From: Methanoculleus formosensis
GTDB lineage: Archaea > Halobacteriota > Methanomicrobia > Methanomicrobiales > Methanoculleaceae
Direction: 5' to 3'
DNA: 64,000 nt
NCBI RefSeq assembly: GCF_025384765.1
Contig: NZ_VHLL01000006.1
Span: forward strand, 1-64,000
The position numbers and the translations under genes were made by a program. The notes under the pieces are model-generated. The model made no database searches. It saw nothing but the letters and a program-made list of their open reading frames with translations, and was not told the DNA's origin. Of the stretch, positions 27,936-36,998 are shown piece by piece. Numbering within the stretch: position 1 is the first letter of the stretch; each line of letters opens with the position of its first letter.

Positions 27936-28017
27936 CTCACGCGAAGAGCGCGAAGCCGCGAAATGGCTTACAAGTATCCATCTACCTGCCTTCGCGTCCT
28001 TCGCGACTTCGCGTGAG
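27936..28017. repeat. Large imperfect hairpin of GCGAAG repeats
   Basis: The left arm (27936-27962) begins CTCACGCGAAG and the right arm (27991-28017) ends CTTCGCGTGAG; both are built from repeated GCGAAG/CTTCGC units and pair over about 27 bases around a 28-base loop. It lies between two convergent genes. Such CTTCGCG palindromes occur as dispersed repeats in many microbial genomes. It could end transcription from both sides. Confidence 0.7.
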
Positions 28018-28019
28018 AC

Positions 28020-28733
28020 TTACCAGTCCTTCTTCATCGCTTCGGCCTTCAGGTCTTTCGGCATCAGCTCGATGGCATACCGGAGCGCCGTCCGGGGCAT
28101 CTCCCGCTTGTTTGCCATGACGTAGGAGAAGACCCTGTCCGTGTGCTTCCGGCTCGCCTCCTTGAGGAGCCAGCCGTAGCCTTTCTGCACCATGTCGTCT
28201 GTGTCAGTCAGAAGCAGCCCGGCGATCTTGAAGACCTCATTGAGGAACTCCCCGCGCCGCGCCGGCACGACCAGCGAGACCGCCGCCGCCCTCCGCATCC
28301 AGCGATTCGTTGACTGCGTCCAGCGCTTCAGCTCATCGACCGCTTCCGGGTAACGGACGATGTAGTCCCCGACGGCGTGGTTGCAGAGGCCGTCGCAGGT
28401 GGCCCAGTTCGTGATGTAGGTCTCGATCCAGTGCCGGAATACGGCGATGTCGCCAGATTCGTAGCGGTCGGCGAGTAACGGGGCCCAGGCAGAGACCACG
28501 AACGCCTCCTCCATCATCCCCGACGAATAGAGTTCCTCGCAGAGTCCGAAGACCTCCTGCTTCTCACGGGATTTGACCTCTTTCCAGTACTCCTTTGCAA
28601 TCGAGACCGCGGTTGCGGTCTTCATCCCGTAGCACCGGACCTCCTCCTTGAAGAACCGCTGGCCTCTCTCCTGGAGTTCGGGGTCCGCGTGTGCCGCGAA
28701 CTCCTGCCGTATCGCCTCGACGACCGGATCCAT
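28020..28733 (-). CDS. DNA alkylation repair protein (AlkD-like)
   Basis: 237 residues built of HEAT-like helical repeats, the AlkD fold. Recognisable stretches are YGMKTATAVSIAKEYWK near the N-terminus and MRRAAAVSLVVPARRGEFL and MVQKGYGWLLKEASRKH later, which are typical of the family. AlkD enzymes remove positively charged alkylated bases such as 3- and 7-methylpurines. The frame is open upstream, but MDPVVEAIRQEF is the natural start. Confidence 0.92.
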   Translation of the reverse strand: MDPVVEAIRQEFAAHADPELQERGQRFFKEEVRCYGMKTATAVSIAKEYWKEVKSREKQEVFGLCEELYSSGMMEEAFVVSAWAPLLADRYESGDIAVFRHWIETYITNWATCDGLCNHAVGDYIVRYPEAVDELKRWTQSTNRWMRRAAAVSLVVPARRGEFLNEVFKIAGLLLTDTDDMVQKGYGWLLKEASRKHTDRVFSYVMANKREMPRTALRYAIELMPKDLKAEAMKKDW

Positions 28734-28920
28734 ATGCAGGTATACGGAGAGTAGTGGGATAAACAATGCGGCGCTCAGAGCCATCTGCCGCCCGATCCGG
28801 GTGTGAGGCATGCTCGATGGCGGCATGCGACCTTTCGTCGGACTTTGTGCCCCCGGTGCTCCTCCGGGCGGATAAAAATGCGGGATTTATCGGAAGATCA
28901 CGGCTGTCGGCCGGGGGATC

Positions 28921-29427
28921 TCACGTCTCCGGTCGTCGGTGGGGTGCATTCCCTCGCACCTGTTCGAGCACCGTCCGGCGGGGGTAGAACCCGAACTTCC
29001 GGTAGAACGGGAAGGCCTCCTCGTTTCCTTCCGCGACCGCCACCCGGTTTTCAACCGAGCCGTTCTCGTCCAGCCACGTGAGCGCCCGGGTCATGAGGGC
29101 CGTCCCGATGCCCTGCGAGCGGTAGGCCTCGTCGACGTAGAGAGACTCGATCTCCCCGATATGGTCTGCCGAGAGCGAGGTTACGCAGTAAGCGACACAC
29201 CGGCCCGTTGCCGGGTCGGAGGCGAGGTCGACCCGGATGTCTCCCGTCTCTGCACACCGGACAAAGTACGCCTTGCGGTCGTCGAAGGTCGTGTGCTCGA
29301 AGAAGGCCCGGAACGTCCGCGCACGGATGCGGTGGTGCTCGCAGATCCGGTTCCAGAGCGGGCGGATAACCTCGATGCCGGCGATGTCCGTGGTGCGGTA
29401 CTCGATGGGGGGCGCCGTTACGGTCAT
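28921..29427 (-). CDS. GNAT-family N-acetyltransferase
   Basis: 168 residues. The acetyl-CoA site is IESLYVDEAYRSQGIGTALM (motif A, R-x-x-G-I-G), followed by ENRVAVAEGNEEAFPFYRKFGFYP. The substrate is unknown. GGGGAGAGGT just upstream fixes the start at 29427. A Cys-rich stretch encoded in frame before it is not part of the protein if this start is right. Confidence 0.9.
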   Translation of the reverse strand: MTVTAPPIEYRTTDIAGIEVIRPLWNRICEHHRIRARTFRAFFEHTTFDDRKAYFVRCAETGDIRVDLASDPATGRCVAYCVTSLSADHIGEIESLYVDEAYRSQGIGTALMTRALTWLDENGSVENRVAVAEGNEEAFPFYRKFGFYPRRTVLEQVRGNAPHRRPET

Positions 29428-29584
29428 ACCTCTCCCCTTTTCGCCTTCGCCGGGCATCCCCGCCTGTAGGGCGCAGTTTCGGCAGGACAGTGGGAGATTC
29501 CAGCGCTCTTTATGGAGATCATGGTCGCACTGTTGAGAGCAGTGTTGCCGGTATACGCATATCTTCGTGCCGGTGCGCCCGGCA

Positions 29585-30433
29585 TCAACGGTGCCCCCTC
29601 TTCCCGAGATACCGCTCGATGTGCGTCTTCCTGATCCCCATCCCGAGCAGGCGCAAAAAGACCTCATCCCGCCCTTCTGTCGCAACATCTTGCCGTGCCC
29701 GCCGCAGCGCCTCGGCCTCGTCTCGGAAGGGGAGCGGTCCCCGCCCGGTCGTGAGATCCCGGAGGAGTGCCGGGTCGCATTCCGTCGCGGTGATCTCCTC
29801 TCCGGGGCGCATAACAATCCGGCACGGTCCGGCAACGTACTCGATCCTTCCTGGCTCGATCACCGCATACGAGGCTGGCGAACAGTCGAGGGCGATATAC
29901 GCCTTCCCGGCGACTACGGAGACCATCATGCCGTAGTGGCCGGTGACGATGCACGGCGCTGGAAGGTCGAAGAGCCAGATCCGGTCGGCAAGAGGGGCGT
30001 GGGCGACAACGATGTCGGCCGGCCCTTCGGCCGAGCGGGCCATCCTCTTCTCCTTCCCGGTGGGGACGCCGAGGAAGCGGATGCCGCAGGCGGTCTCCGC
30101 CTTTCCCGATATCTCGTGAAGGAAAGGGCTCGCCTCCGCCGCCTCCCGGACGCGGGCGTAGGTGCCCATCTTATCGTCGTTGTTCCCTTCGACGATGACG
30201 CAGTGCCTTCCCGCCGATGTAATCTCGTGGAGGAGGCCGAGGAAGAGTTCCGTCTCATCGAGACCCGAGCGGGAGCATCGGTCGTAGGCACCGTCGCCGG
30301 CGAAGACGACGAGTGCCGGGTTGATCTCCCCGACCAGGCGGAGGAACGAGTCGGTATCGACCTTCTTCCCGCCGGGTGCGCCCCGTTCCCTCGTCCCCCA
30401 CGTGAGATCGCTGAACGCGAGGATCCTCGTCAT
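29585..30433 (-). CDS. Metallophosphoesterase family protein
   Basis: 282 residues of the calcineurin-like fold: FSDLTWG (motif I), VVFAGDGAYD, VEGNNDDKMG, VAHAP and VTGHYG. Motif I normally reads D-x-H; here the histidine position is Thr (SDLTW), so one metal ligand may differ. The substrate is unknown. It diverges from the heme operon, with 71 bases between the genes. Confidence 0.85.
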   Translation of the reverse strand: MTRILAFSDLTWGTRERGAPGGKKVDTDSFLRLVGEINPALVVFAGDGAYDRCSRSGLDETELFLGLLHEITSAGRHCVIVEGNNDDKMGTYARVREAAEASPFLHEISGKAETACGIRFLGVPTGKEKRMARSAEGPADIVVAHAPLADRIWLFDLPAPCIVTGHYGMMVSVVAGKAYIALDCSPASYAVIEPGRIEYVAGPCRIVMRPGEEITATECDPALLRDLTTGRGPLPFRDEAEALRRARQDVATEGRDEVFLRLLGMGIRKTHIERYLGKRGHR

Positions 30434-30504
30434 GGCCCGGGGTTGGGCCCCGGGGGTGATAGGCCTCCCGGTCGTCCAAAGGTTGATGTCGAAAGCAACC
30501 AGAG

Positions 30505-32058
30505 ATGTGGAGAATGCAGCGCACGACGGGCCCCGCCCTGATCTCCTGGAACGTCACCCTCCGCTGTCCGCTGAAATGCCCCCACTGCTACGCAGACGCC
30601 GGCGAGCACGAAGCGGAAGGGGTCCTCTCGACCGCCGAAGCGTTCTCGGTCATCGACCAGCTCGCGAGCACCGGAAAGCCCATCGTCGTCCTCTCCGGGG
30701 GAGAGCCCCTGATGCGGGAGGACATCTTCGATATCGCCCGATACGGGACCGAACGGGGGCTCGTGATGGCGATGGGCACGAGCGGGTATCTCCTCGATAA
30801 AGCGACGGCAGAGCGGCTCGCCGCGGCGGGCGTCCGGTCGGTGGCGGTCAGCCTCGACTCCGCTGACCCGGATACCCACGACGCGTTCCGCGGCGTCCCT
30901 GGCGTATGGGGGCGGGCGGTCACGGCGATCAAGCACTGCCGCGATGCGGGGCTCGGCGTCCGGATCAACATGACGGTCACCCGCCCCATCCTCGCCGATG
31001 TGGAGGGGGTGCTTGCCCTGGGCGAATCCCTCGGCGTCCGCGACTACCAGGTCTTCTTCCCGGTGGAGACGGGGAGGGGAAGCGAACCCGGGCAGGGCAA
31101 TTCTCGCGAGTACGAGGACTTGATCCGGGAAGTCCTCCTCCGCTACCGGGAGAGCGGTCTCCGTGTCCGGCCGACATGCGCCCCCCAGTTTCGCCGGATC
31201 GCCGACGAGGCCGGGATCGAGAACCCCGGATGGGGCCGGGGCTGCATGGCCGGTATCAGTTACTGCCGGATCTACGCGACCGGGGAGGTGACCCCCTGCC
31301 CCTACCTGCCGGTGAGCGCCGGCAACCTCCGCACCACGCCGTTTGCTGATATCTGGGAGAACTCGCCCCTCTTCGCAGCCCTCCGCGACCCGGACCAGCT
31401 CACCGGAAAGTGCGGGCGGTGCGACTATAAGGGGGCCTGCGGCGGGTGCCGGGCGCGGGCCTGCCGCGGCGCCGACTCCGTCCCTGCCCGGTGGTGCGAC
31501 GGCCTCATGCGGCCCGACGACCCCTGCGGGGAGGTCACCCGCGAGGACCCGTGGTGCCCCTACGAGCCCGGCACCGCCGACCGCACAGACCTCGCGATCC
31601 TGGACACCCTCCAGGACGACCTCCCCCTGGTCTCCCGCCCGTGGGCCGGTATCGCGGCGAGGCTCGGGATCGCGGAGGACGACCTCCTCGTAAGGATGCG
31701 GCGGCTCGCTGCGGCGGGCGTTCTCCGCAACGTCTCGCCGGTCTTTGAGTCCCGCAGGTTCGGGCTTGCCGCCGCGACCCTGGTCGCCCTCCGCGTCCCA
31801 CAAGACCGGGTGCGCGAGGTGGCGGAGGTCGTCAGTACCTACCCGGAGGTCTCGCACAACTTCCGGCGGGACCATGCCTACTCCCTCTGGTTCACCCTCG
31901 CCGCCCCGACAGAAGAGCGGCTCTCCGCGGTGCTCTCGGATATCCTGGCCCGGACCGGCATCCTGGAGGAGGATGCGCTCGACCTTTCCACCGTCCGGGC
32001 CTATAAGATCGACGTGCGGTTCCCGCTCTCGAAGGAGGGGTCGGATGGATCCGATTGA
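30505..32058 (+). CDS. ahbD: AhbD-type heme b synthase fused to a siroheme decarboxylase domain
   Basis: 517 residues. Residues 1-345 are a radical SAM/SPASM enzyme: cluster cysteines 21, 25 and 28 (CPLKCPHC), LSGGEPL, then GRGCMAGISYCRIYATGEVTP and CGRCDYKGACGGCRARA, the pattern of AhbD, which converts Fe-coproporphyrin III to heme b by oxidative decarboxylation. Residues about 360-517 are an Lrp-like winged helix plus ferredoxin-fold domain (ILDTLQDDLPLVSRPW, GVLRNVSPVFESRRFG) of the AhbA/AhbB type, which removes two carboxyl groups from siroheme. The last 14 bases overlap the next gene. I infer a fusion of the first and last steps of the pathway. Confidence 0.88.
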   Translation: MWRMQRTTGPALISWNVTLRCPLKCPHCYADAGEHEAEGVLSTAEAFSVIDQLASTGKPIVVLSGGEPLMREDIFDIARYGTERGLVMAMGTSGYLLDKATAERLAAAGVRSVAVSLDSADPDTHDAFRGVPGVWGRAVTAIKHCRDAGLGVRINMTVTRPILADVEGVLALGESLGVRDYQVFFPVETGRGSEPGQGNSREYEDLIREVLLRYRESGLRVRPTCAPQFRRIADEAGIENPGWGRGCMAGISYCRIYATGEVTPCPYLPVSAGNLRTTPFADIWENSPLFAALRDPDQLTGKCGRCDYKGACGGCRARACRGADSVPARWCDGLMRPDDPCGEVTREDPWCPYEPGTADRTDLAILDTLQDDLPLVSRPWAGIAARLGIAEDDLLVRMRRLAAAGVLRNVSPVFESRRFGLAAATLVALRVPQDRVREVAEVVSTYPEVSHNFRRDHAYSLWFTLAAPTEERLSAVLSDILARTGILEEDALDLSTVRAYKIDVRFPLSKEGSDGSD

Positions 32059-32533
32059 CGTCCGTCTTCTCGCAGAACTCGAGAAGGGGATTCCCATGGT
32101 CGAGGAGCCGTTTATCGAGATCGGGCGACGGCTCGGGGTCCCGGAGGCGGAGGTGCTCCGCCGGGCGCAACGCCTCCGCGACGAGGGGGTGATCCGGAAG
32201 ATCCGGGCGCGGATAAACCAGCGGCTCCTCGGGATCACGGCAAATGCCCTCGTCGCCTGGCGGCCGCCCGCGGGGTGGGACGAGGAGGCCTTCTCCCGGT
32301 TCGCCGCCTCTCCGGGGATCTCCCACTGCTACCTGCGCCGACCGGTGCCCGGGAGGTGGGAGTACACCCTGTACACCGTGCACCACGGGAGGAGCCGGGA
32401 GGCTGTGCTCGCTGCAATCGAGGAGATGGCCCGGACGACAGAGTGCAGCGATTATATCGTGCTCTTCAGCACCGAGGAGTACAAGAGGGTGCCGAACGTG
32501 CGCATCAGCGAGAACGGAGGCGAACTACGGTGA
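32045..32533 (+). CDS. ahbA: Siroheme decarboxylase subunit (AhbA/AhbB-like)
   Basis: 162 residues with an N-terminal winged helix (DVRLLAELEKGIPMVEEPF, GVIRKIRARINQRLLG) and a C-terminal ferredoxin-fold domain (ISHCYLRRPVPGRWEYTLYTVHH). AhbA and AhbB form a heterodimer that turns siroheme into 12,18-didecarboxysiroheme; here the partner is probably the domain fused to AhbD. I cannot tell A from B with certainty. It overlaps the upstream gene by 14 bases and the downstream GTG by four (GTGA), so all three genes are coupled. Confidence 0.87.
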   Translation: MDPIDVRLLAELEKGIPMVEEPFIEIGRRLGVPEAEVLRRAQRLRDEGVIRKIRARINQRLLGITANALVAWRPPAGWDEEAFSRFAASPGISHCYLRRPVPGRWEYTLYTVHHGRSREAVLAAIEEMARTTECSDYIVLFSTEEYKRVPNVRISENGGELR

Positions 32534-33711
32534 ACAGGATTACACAGTGCATGCATGGGCGGGGAACAGTCAGCGGCGTTATGCGCCACCAGAACAGGCC
32601 TCTTACCGAGGTGCCGGGGAAGTACCTTGCGTTCATGCAGGACTACCGGCCGGTCGTCTTCTGGAACCTCACCGACCGGTGCAACCTCGGCTGCGCCCAC
32701 TGCTATAGCCGGTCCGGGCCGGGCTCGATGACGGACGAGGAACTCTCGACAAAAGAAGCCCTCGCGCTCATCGATGACCTCGCCGCAGCGGGCGTCCCGC
32801 TCATCCTCTTCTCCGGCGGCGAACCCCTCCTCCGCGAGGACCTGCCGGAGCTCGCGCGGGCGGCGGCGGAGAGCGGGATCAAGACCGCGCTCAGCACGAA
32901 CGGTACCCTGATCACCCCTGATGCCGCCCGGATGATCAAGGACTCAGGGATAGGCTACGCCGGGATATCGCTCGACGGCGCGGGGCCGGAGACCCACGAT
33001 GCGTTCAGGGGAACCCGGGGTGCGTTTGCGAAGGCTGTCGAGGGGTTTGCCCGGTGCCGGGAGGCCGGCCTCCGGACCGGCCTCCGGGTCACCCTGACCA
33101 GGGAGAACATGGGTGAACTCGAGGCCCTCATCGACCTTGCGGGGACGCTCGGCGCCTCGCGGTTCTGCCTCTACTGGCTTGTGCCGAGCGGGCGGGGGGG
33201 CGAGGCCTACGATCGGCTCCAGGTGGGGCCAAAGGAGGTAGATGAGGCACTCACCCTCCTCTACCGGAGGGCATCGGAGACCGATCCCGGGGCCATGGAG
33301 TTCCTCACCGTCGACGCCCCGCAGGACTGCATCCACCTCCTCCGTGCGATGGAGCGGGACGGGTCGCCCGACGCGGCCGGGGCAGAAGCGCTGGTGCGAT
33401 CCCTGAACGGCGGGTGCAGCGCGGGGAAGCGGGTGGCAAACATCGACCCGAAAGGAAACGTCTACCCCTGCCAGTTCGCCCGGTCGCCCGAGTTTCTCGT
33501 CGGAAACGTCCGGGACCAGCTGTTCTCCCGGATATGGCAGGACGCGGAGAACCCCGTCCTCACCCGGTTCAGGGCGGAACCCCGTGACCTCTCCGGGAAG
33601 TGCGGGCGGTGCGGCTCCCGCGACCTCTGCGGGGGTGGCTGCCGGGTGCGGGCGTATGCGGCAGGCGGCGACCTCGCTGCAGAAGACCCGTTCTGTTTCG
33701 TCGAGCGGTAA
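32530..33711 (+). CDS. ahbC: AhbC-type radical SAM enzyme (didecarboxysiroheme deacetylase)
   Basis: 393 residues from a GTG that overlaps the previous stop. The family-like N-terminus (TQCMHGRGTVSGVMRHQ) leads to VVFWNLTDRCNLGCAHCYS with Cys51, 55 and 58, then LFSGGEPLLRE and a SPASM region GNVYPCQFARSPEFLVGN, CGRCGSRDLCGGGCRVRA. AhbC removes acetate side chains from 12,18-didecarboxysiroheme to give Fe-coproporphyrin III. It completes the set for siroheme-to-heme conversion. NirJ of heme d1 synthesis is a close relative, but the operon argues for heme b. Confidence 0.88.
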   Translation: MNRITQCMHGRGTVSGVMRHQNRPLTEVPGKYLAFMQDYRPVVFWNLTDRCNLGCAHCYSRSGPGSMTDEELSTKEALALIDDLAAAGVPLILFSGGEPLLREDLPELARAAAESGIKTALSTNGTLITPDAARMIKDSGIGYAGISLDGAGPETHDAFRGTRGAFAKAVEGFARCREAGLRTGLRVTLTRENMGELEALIDLAGTLGASRFCLYWLVPSGRGGEAYDRLQVGPKEVDEALTLLYRRASETDPGAMEFLTVDAPQDCIHLLRAMERDGSPDAAGAEALVRSLNGGCSAGKRVANIDPKGNVYPCQFARSPEFLVGNVRDQLFSRIWQDAENPVLTRFRAEPRDLSGKCGRCGSRDLCGGGCRVRAYAAGGDLAAEDPFCFVER

Positions 33712-33735
33712 AAAAAGGAGGTGGCGGTTCCGCCG
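33710..33735 (-). terminator. Terminator of the catalase gene, between convergent genes
   Basis: GGCGGTTCCGCC (33723-33734) is a perfect hairpin directly after the catalase stop on the minus strand, followed on that strand by seven T (plus-strand A run 33710-33716). The T run overlaps the ahbC stop codon. Confidence 0.6.
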
Positions 33736-35193
33736 CTACTTCACGTTTGCGAGCGAAATGCCGAGGGCGTTCGCGACACCCTTCCCGTAGGCCGGGTCGG
33801 CCTTTGAGCAGTTCTCGATGTGGCGGGCCTTGATGAAGTCGGGGGCATCCCCCATGGCGCGAGCGGTGTTCTCGAAGAGGACCTGCTGCTGTTCTGGGCT
33901 CATCAGGCGGAAGAGTTTGCCCGGCTGGGTGTAGTAGTCGTCGTCGTCCTCGCGGAAGTTCCAGGCTCCCGCCGCACCGGAGAGTTCTAGGAACGGGTCC
34001 TTATACTCGGGCTGCTCCTGCCACTCGCCGAAACTGTTCGGCTCGTAGCCGACGGCGGAACCTGCGTTGCCGTTCACCCGCATCTGGCCGTCGCGGTGCG
34101 AGGGGTTCGCGTAACATTTCGGGCGGTTGACCGGGAGCTGGTGGTGGTTGACACCCAGGCGGTAGCGCTGTGCGTCCCCGTAGGCGAAGAGACGCCCCTG
34201 CAGCATCCTGTCGGGCGAGAAACTGATCCCCGGCACCACGGCGGCGGGGTTGAACGCCGCCTGCTCCACGTCCTGGAAGTAGTTTTCGGGGTTCCGGTTC
34301 AGTTCGAGGACACCCACCTCGATCAGGGGGAACTCCCCCTTGTACCAGACCTTGGTGAGGTCGAAGGGGTTGTAAGGCATCTGCTTCGCCTGGTCCTCGG
34401 TCATCACCTGGATATACATCGTCCAGCGGGGGAAGTCGCCCCGCTCGATGCTCTCAAGGAGGTCGCGCTGGTGGCTCTCGCGGTCTTTCGCGACGATCGC
34501 CTCGGCCTCCTCGTCGGTCAGGTTCTTGATGCCCTGCTGCGTGTGAAGGTGGAACTTGACCCAGACACGCTCGCCTTTCGCGTTGATCATGCTGTATGCA
34601 TGGCTGCCGAACCCGTGCATGTGGCGGTAGGAGTAGGGGATCCCGCGGTCGCTCATGGTGATCGTCACCTGGTGGAGCGACTCAGGAAGGGATGTCCAGA
34701 AGTCCCAGTTGTTCTTTGCCGACCGCATGTTCGTCTTCGGGTCGCGCTTGACGGCGCGATTGAGGTCCGGGAACTTGTGGGGGTCGCGCAGAAAGAAGAC
34801 GGGGGTGTTGTTGCCGACCAGGTCCCAGTTCCCTTCTTCGGTGTAGAACTTCATGGCAAAGCCGCGGATGTCGCGTTCCGCGTCGGCCGCACCCCGTTCG
34901 CCCGCGACAGTCGAGAAGCGGACGAAGGCCTCGGTCTTCTTGCCCACTTCGGAGAAGATCTTCGCTTTCGTGAACCGGGTGATGTCATGGGTGACGGTGA
35001 ACGTGCCGAACGCCCCTGACCCCTTGGCGTGCATCCGCCGCTCCGGGATAACCTCCCGGTTGAAGTGCGCGAGTTTCTCCTGGTACCAGACGTCCTGCAT
35101 CAGCATGGGGCCGCGGGGGCCGGCGGTCATGGCGTTCTGGTTGTCCGGCACGGGTGCGCCGGCAGCGGTGGTTAATTTCTTCTTGTTCTCCAT
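33736..35193 (-). CDS. katA: Small-subunit monofunctional catalase
   Basis: 485 residues, typical of clade-3 or clade-1 heme catalases. Distal His in [13 protein letters not shown], heme-pocket [31 protein letters not shown] split around residue 110, Asn in [13 protein letters not shown], and the proximal Tyr in [14 protein letters not shown]. It has no C-terminal amidotransferase-like domain. AAGGAGG precedes the ATG at 35193; a longer open frame upstream lacks a site. Its heme can be supplied by the convergent ahb operon. Confidence 0.97.
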   Translation of the reverse strand: MENKKKLTTAAGAPVPDNQNAMTAGPRGPMLMQDVWYQEKLAHFNREVIPERRMHAKGSGAFGTFTVTHDITRFTKAKIFSEVGKKTEAFVRFSTVAGERGAADAERDIRGFAMKFYTEEGNWDLVGNNTPVFFLRDPHKFPDLNRAVKRDPKTNMRSAKNNWDFWTSLPESLHQVTITMSDRGIPYSYRHMHGFGSHAYSMINAKGERVWVKFHLHTQQGIKNLTDEEAEAIVAKDRESHQRDLLESIERGDFPRWTMYIQVMTEDQAKQMPYNPFDLTKVWYKGEFPLIEVGVLELNRNPENYFQDVEQAAFNPAAVVPGISFSPDRMLQGRLFAYGDAQRYRLGVNHHQLPVNRPKCYANPSHRDGQMRVNGNAGSAVGYEPNSFGEWQEQPEYKDPFLELSGAAGAWNFREDDDDYYTQPGKLFRLMSPEQQQVLFENTARAMGDAPDFIKARHIENCSKADPAYGKGVANALGISLANVK

Positions 35194-35599
35194 AGTTGCC
35201 TCCTTATCTCTCCTTAGGGGCAGTAGAGTGATTGGATTAAAAGCGACTGATGTAGATTCTCTTCGAGTCAATTTAAATGTTGCCTGACGTCGGCGTTCGA
35301 TCTCATCTCTCTTCTGACGAGACCACAGGGCATATCGGCACGTCCGGTCCCTGCTCCGGGGCGCCGCAGGCGTGAACCTTCCCGCTATGGCCCGGAGTCC
35401 AGGTTGTCCCGGTATTCCCGGCAGCGGTCTGTGCAGCTGATACATGAGTAAGAACAGCGATTATCAGACCGGCAGGGCGAGCCGGCGGCGCTCACGCATC
35501 AGGGGTGCTCCGGCAGTCCAGTATCATTGTCCGCGACGGTTGCACCCGAGGGATGCCCAGACCACCTGCATCGCCGAGTTGAACGCCTGCATCATCGTC
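35194..35599. other. Gene-free stretch upstream of the catalase
   Basis: A TATA-like TTTAAAT (about 35270-35276, read on the minus strand as ATTTAAA) probably starts the catalase transcript with a leader of some 50 bases. The remainder, to the end of the condensation-domain gene, shows nothing coding. Confidence 0.4.
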
Positions 35600-36916
35600 T
35601 CACGGAAGATACCCGTCCACGTACCCGAGGAACCGCTCCACGACGGCCGTCGAGTATGGCCCTTCCTCGTAGGCTGTCGCGAGGGTCAGGCGGTCGCGGA
35701 AGGTGGAGGCGATCATCAAAAACCCGTACGGCCAGCAGACGCAGGGGAGATACTGGATATCCCGGAGATCGAGCATCCTGCCGTCCTTCCCCGGGACCGG
35801 GAGATAATCGCCGGGATTGAAGATGCCGAGGTTCGAGAAGACCGGGTTTTTGTGGCCGGACGCCCCATACCGCTCGATCATCCCGTCGAAGAACGCCCGC
35901 ACCGCCGGCATCCCGCCCGCCATGATCTCCTCGTAGAAGAGGATGGTCGCGAGGCCGAGGCTCCCTGATTTTTTGCGAGCCGTTATCGACGTCACCTGGC
36001 CGACGATATCCGGGAGCCGTGCCCCTTCCCCGGCAGAGAGGGTGGCCTCGTAGGCGATGGAGAGGTTCGCGAGCAGAGCGTCGTCGTAGAGGCCGGGATA
36101 CTTCCTCCGCAGATCGGCCGAGGTCAGGAGCGACCGGGGCGCTCCCCGGTCGGAGGGGTCATGCCGGATCTTTGCAAGGGCGAGGAAGTATGCAGCGATC
36201 AGGACGTCGTTCACCGTAGCCCCGTGCTCTCTCCCGAACGCCTTTATCCGGCCGAGCCGTTCCGGCGCGAGCGTCCGGCGGGCGACACGGGGCGTCCCCC
36301 TCCCGGTCCGCTCGACCGGAAAGCGCCACCGGTCGACGAACGGCTCCTCCTCCGCGAGCGCCTGCCGCTGCTCTTCCTCCGGGTAGAGCGCAAGGACTCT
36401 CTTCGTGCTCCGCTCATAAGGGGCGCGGGACGGCGTTCGGAAGTCCGGGTCGTCCATGATCCCCCGGTAGACGGCAAAGACCTCCCGGGCAAGGGTGAGG
36501 GCGCCGGCCGCGTCGCAGAAGCCGTGGTGGCAGGTGACGGCGACGACATCCCCCGCCGCTCTCCGGTAGAGGTTGACCCGCACCTGCGGGCCGGAACGGA
36601 CGTCGAGCGGCGGGGGTGGCGTCGTGAGAGGCTCGTCGGCGCCGCCCCGGGTGAGGACGAACGCTCGTTCCCATTCACTCTCCGGGACCTCCTCCCAGAC
36701 CGGCCGGTCGTCAGCCTCCGCGTAGCGGGACCGGATGTAGGGATCGGACGCAACGAGCCTCATCGTCGCCTCCCGCAGGGCGCCGGCGTCAATCTCACCG
36801 CTGAACGTGAATACGACGTGCATCGAGGGGTCGTAGACCCGCTCGAAGTAGACGTTGAAGACGTCGAACGCGGGTGCGGGATAGCGGGCCGGCGGGGGAG
36901 ACATTACCATAACCAT
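35600..36916 (-). CDS. Stand-alone condensation-domain / acyltransferase-like protein
   Basis: 438 residues of the chloramphenicol acetyltransferase-like fold shared by condensation domains and alcohol acetyltransferases. The catalytic HHxxxD motif is His130-His131-Gly-Phe-Cys-Asp135. The C-terminal lobe has VNDVLIAAYFLAL and SNLGIFNP, as in PapA- and AATase-like proteins. It should transfer an acyl group to an alcohol or amine, or condense two thioester-bound units. No carrier protein or adenylation gene is nearby, so the substrate is unknown. Confidence 0.85.
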   Translation of the reverse strand: MVMVMSPPPARYPAPAFDVFNVYFERVYDPSMHVVFTFSGEIDAGALREATMRLVASDPYIRSRYAEADDRPVWEEVPESEWERAFVLTRGGADEPLTTPPPPLDVRSGPQVRVNLYRRAAGDVVAVTCHHGFCDAAGALTLAREVFAVYRGIMDDPDFRTPSRAPYERSTKRVLALYPEEEQRQALAEEEPFVDRWRFPVERTGRGTPRVARRTLAPERLGRIKAFGREHGATVNDVLIAAYFLALAKIRHDPSDRGAPRSLLTSADLRRKYPGLYDDALLANLSIAYEATLSAGEGARLPDIVGQVTSITARKKSGSLGLATILFYEEIMAGGMPAVRAFFDGMIERYGASGHKNPVFSNLGIFNPGDYLPVPGKDGRMLDLRDIQYLPCVCWPYGFLMIASTFRDRLTLATAYEEGPYSTAVVERFLGYVDGYLP

Positions 36917-36998
36917 CGTTTTGTTCTGGGATAACTGCTTTCGTGCGATACCTAGTTAAGAAACGGCGTCAAGGATACTGAACGGAACCTTTACGGGG

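Noticed and set aside
29428-29584. Cys-rich in-frame extension of the GNAT protein (CSQQCDHD, CRNC)
   Set aside because: A good ribosome site directly precedes the internal ATG at 29427, and the extension would run into the phosphoesterase gene. A zinc-ribbon remnant cannot be excluded.
30430-32238. Long open frame of about 600 codons on the minus strand opposite the ahbD fusion gene
   Set aside because: It is antisense to a clear gene, rich in Arg, Pro, Gly and Asp, with no motif; GC-rich third positions keep such frames open.
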